The notes under the pieces: generated by a model
Seen by the model: the letters and a program-made list of their open reading frames with translations, nothing else
Databases searched by the model: none
Told to the model about the DNA's origin: nothing
Shown: positions 62,012 to 64,000 of the stretch, piece after piece
Layout: each line of letters begins with the position of its first letter
Numbering within the stretch: the first letter of the stretch is position 1
Position numbers and translations under genes: made by a program
Assembly (NCBI GenBank): GCA_027924585.1
Contig: BSBM01000372.1
Location: 10,089,001 to 10,153,000 of the forward strand
Direction of reading: 5' to 3'
Length of the DNA stretch: 64,000 nucleotides
From: Larix kaempferi
Lineage: Eukaryota; Streptophyta; Pinopsida; Pinales; Pinaceae

Positions 62012-62432
62012 CCCTTTTTAAGAATTTGCAAAAACTAGGAAATATTGCAAATTTTGACCAATTCGACCTTTAGACTAGTATTGACTCAACTCCTTCCAAA
62101 TGGTTCTAAATTGAGTCTGAATGAGTTTGGAAGGTATTCCTACATGTAAATGAGGCTGATGGATTCTTGGACACTCTTAAAACACTTCTACAACATTCAT
62201 TTATAATCAAGGAACTTTACTAGTCAAATCGAGGTTCAAAACCCCCAAGGGCAGGGGACAAGGATGGCTTCCCAAACACTATAAGACCTTCCCAAATTTA
62301 AGAACAGAGACATGGTATTGATAAAGGACTTCAATGGGATCCCCAATTCATCATCAATTAGTTTTTATAGGCTTCTGAAACTTCCATAAATCAGATGTTT
62401 GTATACTAGATGTAACATAGGGGGAAATGATA
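62012..62432. other. Spacer after the DDE-like gene
   Basis: No coding block. It is likely the 3' flank of the gene; nothing else is recognised. Confidence 0.45.
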
Positions 62433-62868
62433 CACTAGTACAAAATGAAGAATTAATGACTAAAATTCGACTATAAATGACTATTTTTGAGTTGGTCACT
62501 AATAGTAGCCGATTTCCACTATCTCATAGCTAGTGGTATTTCACTAGTCATTAATTGGTTGACTTATTAGTCATTGATTTAGTCATTGATAGTCACTGAT
62601 TTAGTCATTGATTTATTCATTGATTGCCACAATTAATGACCAAATATACGACTAAATAAACTACTAGATGATAACATATTAATGACTAAGCTAAATATGA
62701 CTAAACGTTAGTCGTGCTATAAGATACTGGAAATTAGCTACTAATAGTCGTATATATGCGAATTTAGTCGTTTTCTTAGTCACTGATTTATGATAGGGTA
62801 CGGAGGAATCGAACCACCGATATCCTGCCTATAATTAGGCAGGTGCTCTACCATTGAGCTAGCACCCT
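62433..62868 (-). mobile_element. CACTA-like fold-back end with adjacent tRNA-like module
   Basis: It begins CACTAGTACAAAATGAAGAA, sharing 16 bp with the end of the 13.3-kb element. The following 360 bp hold repeated ATTAATGACTAAA/TTTAGTCATTGA words and form a palindrome (GACTATTTTTGAGTTGGTCACTAATAGTAG near the left mirrored by CTACTAATAGTCGTATAT near 62742). It leads straight into a tRNA-like sequence at 62795-62868. The element may continue past the window; no opposite end was found. Confidence 0.7.
62795..62868 (-). tRNA. Second tRNA-like sequence beside a CACTA fold-back
   Basis: On the minus strand, 74 bases match 51911-51981 closely. The acceptor is AGGGTGC/GTACCCT (one G-U) and the D arm GCTC/GAGC is identical. 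The anticodon stem is CCTGC/GCAGG with a 10-base loop CTAATTATAG (three extra bases), and the T arm is GGTGG/CCTCC (one mismatch) with loop TTCGATT. The oversized anticodon loop argues against a working tRNA. It points towards the element terminus, as the other copy does. Confidence 0.55.
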
Positions 62869-64000
62869 TTAAGAAGTTGTTATTGATTGACAATGATGGT
62901 ATTCAAATCCTTAGCTTCCTCCTAAGAATGTTTAAAGGAAACAATCAATGCAATGAAATCAATTGAACTATACTAGTAGTTGAATAAATTTTTCAATAGT
63001 GCATAAGGGGAAATCAAGTTTTTGACTACAAGGAAGAAATATTTCACGTTATACAATGTAAGAAAACATCTTATGCAACATACATGAAAAATACAAAATA
63101 AAATATGTTGCAGTTCATTGCAAAACATGTTGATACACTTTCTCTTTCTAAATATTCATAATTTAAGTACACAATAGTTGTTTTGCTTCAAAAGCTTCCT
63201 TTTCAGCCTAATGAAATGCAATTTTCACATGTTAAAAGTGTGATGACCTTCAAACCTAGAAAAATAAAGTAAAGAACTAAATAATATAGTTTCCAATAAA
63301 CAACTTACATCATTGTGTTTTCCCATGTCTCCTCAGCCAAATTCTTTGCATATTCAAGATCATCACACACTAAAATGTTATCAAATAATGTTCATGATTT
63401 AACCTGTAATTGCAATCAAGTAAAATTTATTATATGAAAACCGTTTATGTAAATGATTGAAGGAAATTGCAACGAATCTATCTAGAAAGCATAAACATGC
63501 TTTCAGCACACCACCATTGACATTGGGAATATAAAGATGACAATCTTATAGACCATTCCATTAGCCAATATTGGCCCAATGAATCATCCAAATCATTCTT
63601 CCTTTGAAAGGAAGTAGCAGCATCTCAGATTGCTTGATTGCATGTGCCCACCTAAGAGATTAAGCATCATTAAGGTTGACTCGAGATAACATGGACAATT
63701 GCAGTAAGGCTTATAGAGAGAGAAAATGTAGGGCTTTCACTATGTCTAGACTCTATATTTTCATATTTTTTCATCAATGTTTGTTCTCAAGTACCATCCA
63801 ATGGGACAGGGTCTTGGGTTAGAATTGTGTTGTTAACTTGTTTGTAATATCTGCTACAAATGGGATTGCTAAGAATCAAGTCTATTGGGTTTTTGTATAC
63901 ATCTTTCTGCAGATGAGGGAATATGCAAGTCTTGGTTACTAACATAATAGTTAACCCTCAGTTCTATGTCTTAGCCAAAATGCAACCTAGTTGCAAGCAA
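62869..64000. other. No recognised gene
   Basis: AT-rich sequence with only short frames. No repeat family, coding block or element end is recognised. It may be interior of the element starting at 62433. Confidence 0.4.

Overview
The window is AT-rich plant nuclear DNA made almost entirely of nested transposable elements. It holds three Ty1/copia LTR retrotransposons, at least two large CACTA (En/Spm) DNA transposons plus other CACTA ends, a LINE remnant, fold-back elements, satellite-like arrays, and short pieces of host genes. A four-exon fragment of the RNA cytidine acetyltransferase gene (NAT10/KRE33 family) is land-plant-like. The density and size of nesting fit a large repeat-rich genome such as a gymnosperm, but that is inference. 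No intact host gene was found.

Layout. (1) 427-38422 is best read as one giant CACTA element. Its imperfect inverted ends are flanked by CCG on both sides, and both subterminal zones carry CGTCGG/CGGAT repeats. It contains a decayed TNP2-type transposase gene (935-6064), a satellite-like block of about 171-bp units between two (TCA)n tracts (6384-8271), a second CACTA left end (14343), an unidentified decayed ORF (17901-18785), a SET-domain exon (19519-20202, resuming at 27329) split by copia A (20203-27328), and a Transposase_24-like second gene (27495-29957). It also holds an inverted gene-fragment duplication (about 30708-36590) whose left arm is split by copia B (30966-36084, minus strand), then the right subterminal repeats (37785-38422). 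(2) 38426-62011 is the remnant of a gene for a DDE-like protein of an uncharacterised family. Its first exon was hit by a 13.3-kb CACTA element (39139-52410, TSD AAA) and then by copia C (52819-59915, TSD TTTCC). The CACTA element carries NAT10 exons, a LINE piece, a small hairpin MITE and a tRNA-like sequence next to its right fold-back end. (3) 62433 to at least 62868 is the end of another CACTA-like element with the same fold-back plus tRNA-like arrangement.

Main points. The SET exon and the Transposase_24-like gene share a strand, are in phase and lie 131 bp apart once copia A is removed, so this CACTA lineage may encode a SET-domain/TNPA-like protein. A structured 113-bp module follows each of the two transposase genes. 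A cloverleaf-capable tRNA-like sequence sits at the same place and orientation in two separate CACTA fold-back ends. The two related copia LTRs conserve a hairpin overlapping the TATA box even though its sequence has changed.

Limits: homologies come from reading translations and motifs by eye. Boundaries marked approximate were not computed, and no database was searched.
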